Notes: generated by a model from the letters alone, not told the origin. DNA of 58,675 nt from an uncultured Bacteroidales bacterium (GCA_902787555.1 CADAGO010000013.1:1-58675); one strand, 5' to 3'. Shown: positions 45,611 through 53,260, counted from the stretch's first letter. Program-made: numbers and translations.

Positions 45611-47455
45611 ATGAGAAAATTTAGACTTTTACTTGTTGCATTTTTCGCAATGGTTGGTATGAGTGCTTTTGCAATGGACAAGCCTGTTCCTAAAGCTTCA
45701 GCACTTGCTACCGATGGAACAACAGCTCAGTATTTCTACAATGTAGATGCTGGCGGTTTCTTGATTGGTGCCAATAATTATGGAACACGTGCTTCTATCG
45801 ACCCGGACAAAGGTTATCTTTGCCGTTTTGAGGCTAATGGTGAAACTTTCAAATTGGCAGACAAAATAGGTAATAATTGGAATGATCTTGACTGCCAGAA
45901 TGTTGATCAAATTTGGGTTGACGGTACAGGTCGTGGTGGTGCTGGTAAATGGACTTACAAACTAAATGAGGATGGTTCATTCACAATCAGCAATACTAAC
46001 GTAGCAGGTTTCCTTTCAGTAGTCCCCTCAAAGAACGACACTCGTCTTTATATGTCAGGAGAAGCTGAGGCTCAGAGCACTTGGATAGCTGTTTCAGAAG
46101 AAGACTATGCTGCTTGGAAGGAATCATTTACAGAAATCGTAGAGTATGATAATACTATCGATAAAAAGTTCACAAGTATAGCAGAACTTGATGGCCAGTT
46201 ATTCTCTATCTTTAATGAAGCAGAAGAAAAGGCAATCTTCAACAGAGACAATCAAAACCTTGCTTATGAGTCATTCGCTAATGCTGTTAAGGGAACTTCA
46301 TATTTATTCAAGCTTGAAAGTTTGGCAGATAATGCGGATGAGGAAGTAAGAAGTTGCTACACACTTCAAGTTGTAAAAGCAGATGGTAGCGATATCGGAC
46401 TTTGGGGAAGTAGTAAAATCTATCTCAACTCTGGCACATGTGCAGAAGGAGGTTTTAATGGTTGCTTCGTTCTTGGCAATGGTGATAAGTTTGGTACAGA
46501 TTTAAAATATGGCGGTATCTGGGAAATTGAATATGAAGAAGGTAAGGGCTTTGCCCTGAAGAACAAGGCCCATGGCGGTTATTTCGTTGGCGTAAATCCT
46601 GGTCCTACTGGTAGTGACCCTGTATATTGGACATTTGGAAAGTTTACTGTTAATTCAAGTTCTTTCATTATTCCTGTAGGTTCAACAGCTTTGGACGCTT
46701 ACAAGAAGGCACTTGCTGATGCTCAGGCTGTAGATAAGACCACTATGTTTGCCGATGATCGTGCTGCATTGGAAAATGCTTTGGACAAATATGCTTATGC
46801 TAAGGTTATCAACGAATCTGCAACAGCAGAATCTATAGCAGCAGCTACTGAGGCTCTTATAGCAGCAACTAATCCTGCACCAAAGGTATTCCCACAATTT
46901 AATGCGCAGGGATATCTCTTCAATCTGGCAAGTGGTTTGATTATTAATAGCAATGCCGAACTGAAGGATAAGGTTAACGTAGATAAAGAGAAAGACCTCT
47001 TTACTGTATGGCAGAAGGGAACAGAAGCTTATAATGCAGCAAAAGTTCGTATCGCTGCAGGAAAGAATACTGATGGAACATGGGCATCATTGAGAATCAA
47101 TGCTGATGGTGATATCGTATGCTTTGATGAAAATTACAGTAGATGGGATGTAGAAGTTGCTGATGGTGGTAGCTATTATATCAAGAGCACCTATACCAAT
47201 GAAGCTAATAGCAATAGACCTGGTTACCTGAGAGCTAATACAGAAACAGGTAAGCTGGAAACTGTTGCCACAGCTGATGAATATTGTATGTGGCAGTTCT
47301 TGTCATGGGAAGAGTATGACGCTCTCACTACTAGCATCGCTTCAGTAGTGAAGAAGGCTCCTGCAAAGACTATCTTCAATGCAGCAGGACAGCGCATCAA
47401 TACGCTCCAGAAGGGTCTTAACATCGTTGACGGTAAGAAGGTATTGGTTAAGTAA
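45611..47455 (+). CDS. Mosaic secreted protein D of the tandem family
   Basis: 614 residues, signal peptide MRKFRLLLVAFFAMVGM. Modules: YFYN (about 35-170; YFYNVDAGGFLIGANNYGTR, then IWVDGTGRGGAGKWTY, close to C 578-710), a domain of unknown type (175-350; GGIWEIEYEEGKGFALKNK and GGYFVGVNPGP), a FIVAR-like helical spacer (358-422; close to B near 1150-1210), YLYN 2 (430-575; close to A 319-468) and the tail (587-614, IFNAAGQ...KGLNIVDGKKVLVK). The last 31 codons and 94 bases of non-coding sequence after the gene are nearly identical to those of gene C. The protein is thus joined from segments also used by A, B and C. Confidence 0.8.
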   Translation: MRKFRLLLVAFFAMVGMSAFAMDKPVPKASALATDGTTAQYFYNVDAGGFLIGANNYGTRASIDPDKGYLCRFEANGETFKLADKIGNNWNDLDCQNVDQIWVDGTGRGGAGKWTYKLNEDGSFTISNTNVAGFLSVVPSKNDTRLYMSGEAEAQSTWIAVSEEDYAAWKESFTEIVEYDNTIDKKFTSIAELDGQLFSIFNEAEEKAIFNRDNQNLAYESFANAVKGTSYLFKLESLADNADEEVRSCYTLQVVKADGSDIGLWGSSKIYLNSGTCAEGGFNGCFVLGNGDKFGTDLKYGGIWEIEYEEGKGFALKNKAHGGYFVGVNPGPTGSDPVYWTFGKFTVNSSSFIIPVGSTALDAYKKALADAQAVDKTTMFADDRAALENALDKYAYAKVINESATAESIAAATEALIAATNPAPKVFPQFNAQGYLFNLASGLIINSNAELKDKVNVDKEKDLFTVWQKGTEAYNAAKVRIAAGKNTDGTWASLRINADGDIVCFDENYSRWDVEVADGGSYYIKSTYTNEANSNRPGYLRANTETGKLETVATADEYCMWQFLSWEEYDALTTSIASVVKKAPAKTIFNAAGQRINTLQKGLNIVDGKKVLVK

Positions 47456-47460
47456 TGACC

Positions 47461-47496
47461 TATAACCCCTCCCTAACCCTCCCCCAAGGAGAGGGA
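47461..47496 (+). repeat. C-rich/G-rich 3' element after gene D
   Basis: Identical over its length to the copy after gene C (45311-45346). Confidence 0.77.
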
Positions 47497-47516
47497 ACTC
47501 TGGAGAATATATAGAT

Positions 47517-47544
47517 AGGTGCTCGGACGCAAGTTCGAGCACCT
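47517..47544 (+). terminator. Terminator of gene D
   Basis: Identical to the gene C terminator at 45367-45394: a 12-bp stem, GCAA loop, then TGTTTTTTG. Confidence 0.87.
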
Positions 47545-47603
47545 TGTTTTTTGTATGATTAATATATAAATAAGGTGTAAAAGAAACGATTTTTCAAAAA
47601 AAA

Positions 47604-47635
47604 TTTGGTAGTTAGGTAAATAATTACTACCTTTG
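47604..47635 (+). promoter_or_regulatory. Promoter of mosaic gene E
   Basis: TTTGG (47604-47608), 20 bp, TACCTTTG (47628-47635). The leader is about 93 bases. Confidence 0.8.
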
Positions 47636-47733
47636 GACCAAACTTCTCACAGAAGTTCCAAAAAGAAACCATATCAATCATTTATAATCTTATTATTTAA
47701 CTTTTAGTATTAACAATTTAAACATTAACAAAC

Positions 47734-50700
47734 ATGAGAAAAATTACTCTTTTACTCGTTGCTTTGTTTGCCGCTGTGGGTTGTGCATTTGCTGCTCTTC
47801 CTGCACTTAATGATGTTGGGTATCTTTACAACCCATCAACAGGCAAATTTGTTAGCCAATCTGCTACAGTTACGGAATTGGGCGACCAGTTCACGATAGC
47901 AGACGTAAAGGCATGTGGTGACAGCTTTGGAAGCGATGACGCTTCGATCTCAGAGGCTGGCTATACTTACATCCGTTTCCAAGTAACTGCAACTGGTGGT
48001 TACATGCGTATGACCAATGCAGGTGTTGTTTGTTCAGGTAGCGGTTATCACAAATGGGCTGTAATGGAAACAGAAAAAGGTTTGGTAATCCGTTGTATCT
48101 ACACATCAACCCAAAGCAATAATGCACTTGATCCAGCTGCTCATCAAGGTTACTATGTAACTCCTGATGCTGACGGTAAATTGACATTGGTTGAGACCCC
48201 TACCGAGGCATCATACTGGCAGTTTATGGATGAAGCAGGTTATCAGGCAATTGCTGCTGAAATCATCGCTGCAAAAGAGGCTGAAGAAGCTCAAGCAACT
48301 AAGGATGCTCTCGCTGCTCTCAACGGAGGCGAGGGTCCAAAGGCTGGGGATGAGCTATTGGCTGCACTTTTCCCAAATGCAGGCTTTGACGCAAGCAATA
48401 ATGCTGATGGTTGGACAGTTACAACGAAAGGTGGTAACAACCCAAGTTACAAGGTTGAAAACGGCAACTGCGGTATGACTAAGTATCAAGGAACCATCAA
48501 GATGGAAAAAACGATCAAGGGACTTCCTGCAGGCTGGTACACTTTGAAGGCTCAGGCATTTGCACGTAAAGGCAATAACGCCTCAAACATTGAGAAGTAT
48601 AACGCAGGTGAGGAACTCGAAGTTTCAGCATATATCTTTGCAAACGATGTTCAGAAACAGGCAAAGAATATCCTCGAAGGTGCTATTGCTGAAAAGGGAG
48701 CTGGTACCTACTCAGATTTCGTTGTAGGTGGTGAGACCAAGTATGTTCTCAACAACTCTAACTCTGGTTCATACGTATTCAGCTTAGGTGAATATGCAGT
48801 AGAACTCATCGTTTATGTTGCAGAAGGCGAAGCTTTGACATTCGGCTACAACAAACCAACTGACGATACTGATGACTATTGTGGTTGCGATAACTTCCGT
48901 TTGATTTACGAAGGTACTGCTATGCCACAGACATTTGCAGATGGTAAGTACTATCTCTACAATGTGGCATCAGGTAAATACTGGGGTGCATTTAACAACT
49001 GGGGTACAAAGGCCTCATTAGTAGAACATCCAGAATACATAACCCTTCACTACAAAGAGAATGGCTATCAGATGGAAACACAGGTAAATAATGGTGGTGC
49101 TCAATACTACTTCAATGGTGACTTCATGGACAATGGAAGTCCTAAGAGCCTCTTCATCGTTCCATTCGGAAAGTACTATAAGATCTATGCATCTGATGCT
49201 GTATATGGCTATGATGGTACATCTACCGTTCTTGGAACCCAAGCAGAAGGAGATGCTGCTGCATGGCAAATCTTCACAGAAGATGATATGAAGGCTCAAC
49301 TTGCCAAGGCTACCGCTAAGGAACCTGTTGATGCAACTTTCCTGATTCTTAATCCTAACTTTGGCCGCAATAATCGATGGGGTGGAAGTTTGTCAACTAA
49401 TAATAATCAAGTAAAGAATGCCGACCTTGGTTCTGCATGGTCGTTTGAGGCTGGAAACAAAGATGTAAATGGTGATGCAACAAACTATTGTGTAGAGTCA
49501 TACCATACAGTATTCGCCCTCTCTCAAACTATCTCTGGCGCACCTAAGGGTACTTACACTCTGACAGCTCAGGGATTCTATCGTCAGGATGGTTCAGACA
49601 ATGACAATCTCCCAGTATTCTTCGCTAATGACAAGAATGCTACATTCCCATTGAAGACAGGTACAGAAAACTCTATGAGTGATGCATCTAAATCATTCAC
49701 AAATGGTTTGTACACTATCGAACCTATTATCTTTGAGGTTGGAGATGACGGCACAATCACGCTTGGTGCTAAGCTGGAGAACAACACAAGCCTCTGGTGT
49801 ATCTGGGATAACTTCGTACTGAAATACTACGGACCTGATGCTACAGAACTTGATGTGAAGGCAGCTCAGGCTATTGAAGATTACCAGAAGGCTCTTGCAG
49901 AAGCACAGAAAGTAGACTTGAATGCAAAGATGAACGTTTCTTTGAAGAGTCAATTTGAAACTAGTCTTGATACTTATGCAGAAGACAAGGTTCTTACTAC
50001 AGATGCCACCAAGGAATCAATTGAGCAGGCAACAGCTATTCTGACCCAGATGACTGAAACCGTTAAGAGCAACATCGCAGATTATGCCGCAACCGCAAAG
50101 GCTCTCGAAACGTATGGTGCAAAAGCTCTAGAACTGGATGCACAAGGCCAGGCAACGTATGACGTAGCTGATATTGAAGCTGTATATAACGACTGTACAA
50201 TGGAATCTGATAAATCAGAAGATGTATTAGCAGCATTTGAGACAGCAGTTAAGGCTCAAGGGGTTGGTGCTGATATGACTGGTGCTGTTAGAAATGCCGA
50301 TTGTACAGCAGCAAACAATGCATATTGGACTATTGAAGGCGGAAATACCTTCCACACAAATACTTGGTCTACTGAAAATGACGAATCAGGATTGAAGGTT
50401 CCATTCATTGAAGATTGGGTAGGCGGTGGCAAAACTCTTGCAGACGCAACAATCACACACGTAACAATTGAAGGTCTCCCAGCAGGTAAATATTCAGTAT
50501 CAGGTTTCATCCGCGCATTTGCAGAGGATCATGCAGACGTAACTCCTACAGGTGCTTGCATCTTTGCTAATGGTGTTGATGGTGATGACATTTCAACTGG
50601 TACAACTGCTGTTTTCAACAGTAAGTCAGGAGAAGTATATGGAACATATACTGTTAAGTGCGAAGTAGGCGACGATGGTCTGCTCACCTTCGGTATAAAG

Positions 50701-50907
50701 GTTAAGGATGCTAATGATTTCTTCGATTGGATTGCATTCAAAAACTTCACCGTTATATACGAAGACTTACCAACTGCAATTACAGAAGTTGCTGGTAAGA
50801 CGGCAATTGCCAATAACAACGCTATCTTCAACATAGCAGGTCAACAGATGGACGGCCTCCAGAAGGGTATCAATATCGTAGATGGTCAAAAGGTTTTTGT
50901 GAAGTAA
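47734..50907 (+). CDS. Mosaic secreted protein E of the tandem family
   Basis: 1057 residues, signal peptide MRKITLLLVALFAAVGCAFA; the Cys in VGCAFA might form a lipobox-like site but AFA cleavage is equally good. Modules: YLYN 1 (25-185; VGYLYNPSTGKF, close to B 185-330), jelly-roll CBM-like 1 (205-400; close to B 351-540, ending CGCDNFRLIY), YLYN 2 (400-520; KYYLYNVASGKYWGAFNNWGT), jelly-roll 2 (530-705; close to B 983-1147, ending SLWCIWDNFVLKYY), helical spacers (705-845), jelly-roll 3 (845-1010; DWIAFKNFTVIY) and the tail (1030-1057, IFNIAGQ...KGINIVDGQKVFVK). The order largely parallels B, so the two probably descend from one gene or exchanged blocks. Its 3' end faces the convergent 226-residue gene. 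Confidence 0.8.
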   Translation: MRKITLLLVALFAAVGCAFAALPALNDVGYLYNPSTGKFVSQSATVTELGDQFTIADVKACGDSFGSDDASISEAGYTYIRFQVTATGGYMRMTNAGVVCSGSGYHKWAVMETEKGLVIRCIYTSTQSNNALDPAAHQGYYVTPDADGKLTLVETPTEASYWQFMDEAGYQAIAAEIIAAKEAEEAQATKDALAALNGGEGPKAGDELLAALFPNAGFDASNNADGWTVTTKGGNNPSYKVENGNCGMTKYQGTIKMEKTIKGLPAGWYTLKAQAFARKGNNASNIEKYNAGEELEVSAYIFANDVQKQAKNILEGAIAEKGAGTYSDFVVGGETKYVLNNSNSGSYVFSLGEYAVELIVYVAEGEALTFGYNKPTDDTDDYCGCDNFRLIYEGTAMPQTFADGKYYLYNVASGKYWGAFNNWGTKASLVEHPEYITLHYKENGYQMETQVNNGGAQYYFNGDFMDNGSPKSLFIVPFGKYYKIYASDAVYGYDGTSTVLGTQAEGDAAAWQIFTEDDMKAQLAKATAKEPVDATFLILNPNFGRNNRWGGSLSTNNNQVKNADLGSAWSFEAGNKDVNGDATNYCVESYHTVFALSQTISGAPKGTYTLTAQGFYRQDGSDNDNLPVFFANDKNATFPLKTGTENSMSDASKSFTNGLYTIEPIIFEVGDDGTITLGAKLENNTSLWCIWDNFVLKYYGPDATELDVKAAQAIEDYQKALAEAQKVDLNAKMNVSLKSQFETSLDTYAEDKVLTTDATKESIEQATAILTQMTETVKSNIADYAATAKALETYGAKALELDAQGQATYDVADIEAVYNDCTMESDKSEDVLAAFETAVKAQGVGADMTGAVRNADCTAANNAYWTIEGGNTFHTNTWSTENDESGLKVPFIEDWVGGGKTLADATITHVTIEGLPAGKYSVSGFIRAFAEDHADVTPTGACIFANGVDGDDISTGTTAVFNSKSGEVYGTYTVKCEVGDDGLLTFGIKVKDANDFFDWIAFKNFTVIYEDLPTAITEVAGKTAIANNNAIFNIAGQQMDGLQKGINIVDGQKVFVK

Positions 50908-50913
50908 CAGACC

Positions 50914-50950
50914 ATAACCCCTCCCTAACCCTCCCCCAAGGAGAGGGAAC
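50914..50950 (+). repeat. C-rich/G-rich 3' element after gene E
   Basis: Two CCCTCC tracts and CCAAGGAGAGGG as in the C and D copies, followed by ACTTAGGAGAAT. The version after the convergent 226-residue gene is an inverted near-copy. Confidence 0.75.
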
Positions 50951-50971
50951 TTAGGAGAATGATATAGATAA

Positions 50972-50997
50972 GTGCTCAGGCAGCAATGCCTGGGCAT
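50972..50997 (+). terminator. Terminator of gene E
   Basis: GTGCTCAGGCA, loop GCAA, TGCCTGGGCAT: a stem with G-U pairs, followed by TTTTTTG. Confidence 0.85.
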
Positions 50998-51037
50998 TTT
51001 TTGTGCTTTACTGTAGATATTTTGTACGACTGTACTC

Positions 51038-51102
51038 TAACAATTGTTACACCGCACTCTACCAAGTTTTAGAGTGCAGGAAAGAAAAACAGCACGGCTG
51101 TT
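51038..51102. repeat. Cluster of small palindromes and hairpins
   Basis: TAACAATTGTTA (51038-51049, perfect palindrome), GCACTCTA (51054-51061) pairing with TAGAGTGC (51070-51077), and AACAGC (51088-51093) pairing with GCTGTT (51097-51102). They lie between the terminator of gene E and the tandem array. No T run follows the second or third stem. Confidence 0.5.
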
Positions 51103-51106
51103 GCAT

Positions 51107-51156
51107 ATGTGTCTACTGTTTCAGTACGACTTCAACAAATGTGTCTACAGATTCAG
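51107..51156. repeat. Imperfect 18-bp direct repeat, 32 bp apart
   Basis: ATGTGTCTACTGTTTCAG (51107-51124) and ATGTGTCTACAGATTCAG (51139-51156) match at 16 of 18 positions. Function unknown. Confidence 0.55.
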
Positions 51157-51183
51157 CTAATGAAGGAAAAAAGCGTCTAGTGA

Positions 51184-51301
51184 AATCAGGAAAAGTCAGT
51201 GCTATTTATACTGTCAGAAATTTGAATCGATTCAACTTATCGATTGAATCGATTCAATTGATCGAATGAATCGATTCAAGTTTTGAACACCCCTTTTTGG
51301 A
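51184..51301. repeat. Dispersed element, copy 2, with a 22-bp tandem array of TGAATCGATTCA
   Basis: AATCAGGAAAAGTCA (51184-51198), spacer, then TGAATCGATTCA at 51223, 51245 and 51267, exactly 22 bp apart, then AGTTTTGAACACCCC and a T run. Copy 1 at 1436-1507 has the same flanks with one palindrome. The palindromes extend to 14 or 16 bp in the first two units. The array lies in a gene-free region and does not look like a CRISPR: there are no unique spacers. Confidence 0.78.
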
Positions 51302-51414
51302 TGATAATTGTACACTGATTTCTTGACTGAAATATTGTTTCTAAATGCTCTTCCAATTTTTTTGCGGACACCAATTATAACCAATAACCTTTATTCCCAA
51401 GGTGGAAATAAAAA

Positions 51415-51440
51415 ATGCCCAGGCATCACTGCCTGAGCAC
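51415..51440 (-). terminator. Terminator of the 226-residue gene
   Basis: On the minus strand: GTGCTCAGGCA, GNRA loop GTGA, TGCCTGGGCAT, then TTTTTATT. Nearly the mirror of the gene E terminator across the intergenic region. Confidence 0.83.
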
Positions 51441-51460
51441 TTTATATTATTCTCCTAAGT

Positions 51461-51500
51461 ACCCTCTCCTTGGGGGAGGGTTAGGGAGGGGTTATGGTCT
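51461..51500 (-). repeat. C-rich/G-rich 3' element after the 226-residue gene
   Basis: Minus-strand copy: after the stop come two CCCTCC tracts, CCAAGGAGAGGG and TACTTAGGAGAAT, nearly the same as after gene E, so the two form an inverted pair. Confidence 0.75.
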
Positions 51501-52181
51501 TTACTTCACAAAAACCTTTTGACCGTCAACGATATTGAGACCCTTCTGGAGACCATTTGTCTGCTGACCGGCAATGTTGTAGATGCTGTTAGCTTTGCCA
51601 GCAACTGTAAGATTGTTGATGCCACTAACTACTGCTCCATTAGAAACAACAAATTGATACTCGCACTCAAATGACTTGTAGTCTGCACTCCGGTCGGGTG
51701 TATGCTTGCCGGCTGCATCGATGCGTGAATTCGCATCTGGGAACGCACATGCATCATACATCTTTACAGTATATGTGCCGTCAGCCAATTTGCGACCATC
51801 GAACCAGAATGTACCAATGGCACCTGAATTTTCCTTAATGGCGCTGTTGTTATCAGATACGCAGTTGATGAACAAGTCGTCTGGAGCACTTGACTTAAAC
51901 ATGTTCTTTGAATTTCTTTGGTGGTTCTTGGTGGTACGATTCGTCATCGAGAAATACATTTCCTCATCCTCATCATAGTTATAGTTTGCCTTGGTCAGTC
52001 CTGCTGGAAGGGCAAATGTAGCCTGCAGACCTATGATTTCTACATCGTTTGTCAAGTAGAGCGTCACAGGGATATTCTTGAGGTCAGTAGTAGGCTCAAC
52101 CTCAATGTACATATTCACGTTTTGTGCCTGAACAGCAGATACTGCTACAAGCGCAAGGATTGAAAGTAATAGTTTCTTCAT
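51501..52181 (-). CDS. Small secreted protein with cohesin-like strand pattern and the family tail
   Basis: 226 residues, signal peptide MKKLLLSILALVAVSAVQA. The N-terminal domain (about 22-185) begins NVNMYIEVEPTTDLKNIPVT and has EIIGLQATFALPAGL, a strand arrangement reminiscent of cohesin or similar nine-stranded folds; I cannot confirm that from sequence alone. It contains no enzyme motif. The tail (199-226; IYNIAGQ...KGLNIVDGQKVFVK) matches that of the large mosaic proteins. It stands opposite gene E and is followed by the same type of 3' element and terminator. A small partner that shares the export and anchoring route of the large proteins is possible (inference). Confidence 0.7.
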   Translation of the reverse strand: MKKLLLSILALVAVSAVQAQNVNMYIEVEPTTDLKNIPVTLYLTNDVEIIGLQATFALPAGLTKANYNYDEDEEMYFSMTNRTTKNHQRNSKNMFKSSAPDDLFINCVSDNNSAIKENSGAIGTFWFDGRKLADGTYTVKMYDACAFPDANSRIDAAGKHTPDRSADYKSFECEYQFVVSNGAVVSGINNLTVAGKANSIYNIAGQQTNGLQKGLNIVDGQKVFVK

Positions 52182-52227
52182 ATTCGTTTTGTTTTAGTGA
52201 TTAATATCAAAAGTTCATATTACATGG

Positions 52228-52257
52228 CAAAGATACAGCATAAAAATAAAACGGCAA
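52228..52257 (-). promoter_or_regulatory. Promoter of the 226-residue gene
   Basis: On the minus strand TTG (52257-52255), 19 bp, TATCTTTG (52235-52228). The leader is about 42 bases, shorter than the leaders of genes A to E. Confidence 0.7.
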
Positions 52258-52366
52258 AATATTTTGGAGATTTTTTGCCGTTTTTGATGAAAAATGTATG
52301 GTATTGCGTGGTTTAACGCGCTGCAAACGCAATTAGCGCATACCTTATTATTATATAAGTACTGAA

Positions 52367-53260
52367 CTATACCAAGTGACGGATGATTTCTTCTTTGTCG
52401 CCTGGTAGCATGTCGATAACAGGAATTTCTATCATGGTGTATGCTCCTGGCTGCTGGCGAAGGGCGGCGCGACACATGTTGACCAGCACCTGTGAAGTGA
52501 GGGCAGGGTTGTTGATCTTCATATTGAACTCGAAGAGCTGGTTGTGGGTCTTGCCTGATACACCTTTGCGTACCAGATTCACGCCGTGTCCTACGTCATT
52601 GAGGTCGTCAACACAAGGTACCTGCATTACATGAGTCTCATCGTTGACAAAGTAAGCATCTGCCTTGATGGCTGCTTCAACAGTCTTGAAATCAGCTCCG
52701 TCTTCCAATTCTACATACACCATACGACGATGAATGCCTGTACCTACAGGAATCGTCATAGAGAGGGCATCGCGAACACCAGGAATGGCGCGGACAGCCA
52801 CAGAGTGTCCCATAGAGCGTCCGGGGCCAAAGTTCGTGTAGCTGATGCCGCGTGGAGCAAGGCTCTCCATCAATGTACGTACGATAGAATCACTTCCAGG
52901 ATCCCAACCTGCACTGATGATGCTGACTGCATTGTTTGCCTTTGCTACTGCATCGAGACTGCGACGCAGGTCGATAATCTGTGTGTGGATGTCGAAGCTA
53001 TCGACTGTATTGATGCCAAGAACAAGACACTGCTTGGCATATTCTTCTACTTTGCGTGTCGGAGTAGCGAGAATGGCTACATCGACTTTGCCCAGTTCAC
53101 GAATATCTGTCACTACTTTCACACCGTTGATGGTGGAACAAGTGATGTTACGACGTACGATACCTACACACTCCATATCGGGTGCGACTTCGAGGGCTTC
53201 CAGGGCATAGCGGCCTATGTTGCCGTAACCTACGATTGCTACTTTGATTTTCTGTTCCAT
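52367..53260 (-). CDS. ddh: meso-Diaminopimelate D-dehydrogenase
   Basis: 297 residues. The NADPH-binding start VAIVGYGNIGRYALEAL, the segment NTVDSFDIH and SAGWDPGSDSIVRTLMESLAPRG, and FGPGRSMGHSVAVRAI are characteristic of this enzyme, which makes meso-DAP from tetrahydrodipicolinate in one step and so bypasses the four-step dap route. The product feeds peptidoglycan and lysine synthesis. It lies 70 bp after secDF on the same strand, but a strong terminator separates them; its own promoter is not evident. Confidence 0.94.
   Translation of the reverse strand: MEQKIKVAIVGYGNIGRYALEALEVAPDMECVGIVRRNITCSTINGVKVVTDIRELGKVDVAILATPTRKVEEYAKQCLVLGINTVDSFDIHTQIIDLRRSLDAVAKANNAVSIISAGWDPGSDSIVRTLMESLAPRGISYTNFGPGRSMGHSVAVRAIPGVRDALSMTIPVGTGIHRRMVYVELEDGADFKTVEAAIKADAYFVNDETHVMQVPCVDDLNDVGHGVNLVRKGVSGKTHNQLFEFNMKINNPALTSQVLVNMCRAALRQQPGAYTMIEIPVIDMLPGDKEEIIRHLV

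Larger units (their letters stand above)
50908..51500. other. 593-bp convergent intergenic region
   Basis: Both ends are the inverted 3' elements and terminators of the two convergent genes. The inner 51001-51408 has no credible gene: it carries a 12-bp palindrome and two hairpins (51038-51102), an imperfect direct repeat (51107-51156) and the tandem TGAATCGATTCA array (51222-51278). Confidence 0.7.

Noticed and set aside
35781-50907. Glycoside hydrolases in genes A to E
   Set aside because: No known catalytic motif in any of the modules; the jelly-roll parts resemble binding modules, not catalytic domains.
51222-51278. Possible CRISPR array
   Set aside because: Repeats are palindromic with a fixed 22-bp period and the intervals are parts of the repeat, not unique spacers; no cas gene is near.
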